Shown: positions 63,101 to 64,000 of the stretch, piece by piece
Position numbering within the stretch: the stretch's first letter is position 1
Layout of the letters: each line of letters starts with the position of its first letter
From: Klebsormidium nitens
Taxonomy: Eukaryota > Streptophyta > Klebsormidiophyceae > Klebsormidiales > Klebsormidiaceae
Length of the DNA: 64,000 nt
Direction: 5' to 3'
Assembly (NCBI GenBank): GCA_000708835.1
Contig: DF236951.1
Span: 248,101-312,100 of the forward strand
Made by a program: the position numbers and the translations under genes
Notes under the pieces: generated by a model
Seen by the model: the letters and a program-made list of their open reading frames with translations, nothing else
Told to the model about the DNA's origin: nothing
The model's database searches: none

Positions 63101-63711
63101 GTCAAGAACAGCACCTGCGGTGGAATTGAGAGAGGCGTTCGTTTCCTTTGCTTATGTATCATCCGTTCCCTCCGTTTACCTTTCTCCTTTCTTCGATGAC
63201 TTATCTCACAAAGCGCTTCGATGGCCTCTGTCAAGAACAGCACCAGTAATGGGGGAGAAACGATTGCAATCACTTCCTTTCTTCAACATTGGTCATTATG
63301 CCGTTTGCTTTGTCCTCCCTCCGCTAACCTATTCCTGATTCGTTCCAGACTGGCGGTCGACCAAGAGGAGTCGCAACATCAAGCGACACATCTTGCAGAC
63401 AACTGAGACGGCAAAACCAAGCCCGACCACCTGTTGAAGAAAGAGGGAAGCTTCCGATGTCTCAGATCGACTTGTGCCGGGAAAACAACCGGAGGAAGGA
63501 GCGACTCAGCACCACTTGTCAGAGCCTCCGATTCGAACAAGCTCAAGAACACGTGTTAAGCAATGGCAGGAGGCGAACAACCGTCTGGGGACTGACCTCG
63601 AAGCCCTTCTCGTTGACCTGCTCCAAGAAGGGCGCGGTCTGGGCGCTCTTCTTCGAGTCGGCGGCAAGATAGTAGAGGTCCTTCTGGTCGGGCTTCATGC
63701 GGTCAATGTAT
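60176..63711 (-). CDS. HSP90C: Plastid HSP90 (HSP90C/HSP90.5-type), C-terminal part; 5' end outside window
   Basis: Six in-phase exons are visible: 63711-63597, 63114-63012, 62408-62231, 61579-61471, 60980-60891, 60391-60176, encoding about 269 residues. They cover the end of the middle domain and the dimerisation domain of an HSP90 ATP-dependent chaperone: YIDRMKPDQKDLYYLAADS, VLFLTEAIDEVAV, CVLVTSKFGWSANMEKVMKA, GRKILEINPKHPIIKDLD, NMVELLYESSLLTSGFQ, KVYEMMAVAL. The C-terminus is an acidic tail ending EEDPWKQ. It has neither the cytosolic MEEVD nor the ER HDEL/KDEL tail. A terminal DPW motif is typical of plastid HSP90, hence the assignment. The first visible exon begins in phase 2, so further exons lie beyond 64000. 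An exon copy fragment lies in the first intron. Confidence 0.9.
63081..63243 (-). repeat. Partial tandem duplication of an HSP90 exon 5' end
   Basis: The exon starting at 63114 opens with GTGCTGTTCTTGACGGAGGC. About 130 bp upstream in the intron, near 63243-63211, the same words recur as GTGCTGTTCTTGACAGAGGC and continue CATCGAAGCGCTT, encoding LFLTEAIEAL instead of LFLTEAIDEV. The copy soon diverges and is not followed by a usable donor. Confidence 0.6.
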
Positions 63712-64000
63712 CTGGACAAGAAGAGAATTGTCAAGGCAAAATACTCTGGATGTGAGCGGCTTCCTCTGGCGTCAAGCAAATTCTGCGGGTTCGACGCGAG
63801 AATGCTGAGCGTGACCAGCCTGTGATGGTACGATCTGCTGATGCAAAAAGAAGGGTGATGAAGTGTGTCGTGGAGAATGAGTTGTGATGTCAAACCACGG
63901 CAACTTCCATCGCAACAGAGGACATAAGAAGCACAATGGGGCACAGACCTGTCTCTCAAAGAATCAAGGAAATGGCTGCAGGCATAGACGGCCCGCTTCA

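Noticed and set aside
63712-64000. Possible further HSP90 exon at the right edge (minus strand, ending near 63949)
   Set aside because: A phase-compatible donor GACAG/GTCTGT exists, but the encoded residues do not match the conserved HSP90 sequence well, so it was not annotated.

Overview
The window looks like a gene-dense, intron-rich nuclear contig from a green-lineage eukaryote, most likely a streptophyte (charophyte) alga; a Klebsormidium-type genome is my guess, not something I could check. The evidence is that almost every gene is split by many short GT-AG introns, the products include plant-type plastid proteins (a plastid HSP90, a plastid aldo/keto reductase, two proteins with twin-arginine thylakoid-lumen signals) and a plant-type ascorbate-pathway phosphatase, and there are no bacterial operons or ribosome-binding sites. 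No rRNA, tRNA, CRISPR array or intact transposon was recognised.

Layout, left to right: end of a coiled-coil gene (+); a single-pass membrane protein (-); a small orphan ORF (+); 26S proteasome ATPase RPT5 (-); the Golgi Arf-like GTPase ARFRP1 (+); a plastid aldo/keto reductase (-); a DUF6816-like lumen protein (+); a UXT prefoldin-like gene (-); a CWF19L1/CwfJ-type splicing factor (+); VTC4, L-galactose-1-phosphate phosphatase/inositol monophosphatase (-); a type II membrane glycosyltransferase-like protein (+); a small twin-arginine lumen protein (+); an F-box protein with a cysteine-rich tail (-); a 2H phosphodiesterase (+); and the 3' part of plastid HSP90 (-), whose 5' part lies beyond the right edge.

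The products are unrelated housekeeping proteins; nothing suggests an operon or gene cluster. What recurs is the architecture. Genes mostly alternate strand, so there are head-to-head pairs sharing promoter gaps of about 0.55-1.1 kb and tail-to-tail pairs separated by about 0.9-2.3 kb. The tail-to-tail gaps, and the gap 3' of RPT5, are rich in TGCATG/GCATGC palindromes.

I rebuilt exon structures by hand from donor and acceptor sites, reading-frame phase and family conservation. RPT5, ARFRP1, the reductase, VTC4, CWF19L1, the glycosyltransferase-like gene, the F-box gene and the visible HSP90 exons join in frame throughout. The membrane protein at 3.2-5.5 kb and UXT have unresolved parts. Other points of interest are two GC-AG introns in the CwfJ gene, a fold-back element inside an RPT5 intron, a four-copy dispersed repeat with telomere-like words, and a partial exon duplication in HSP90.
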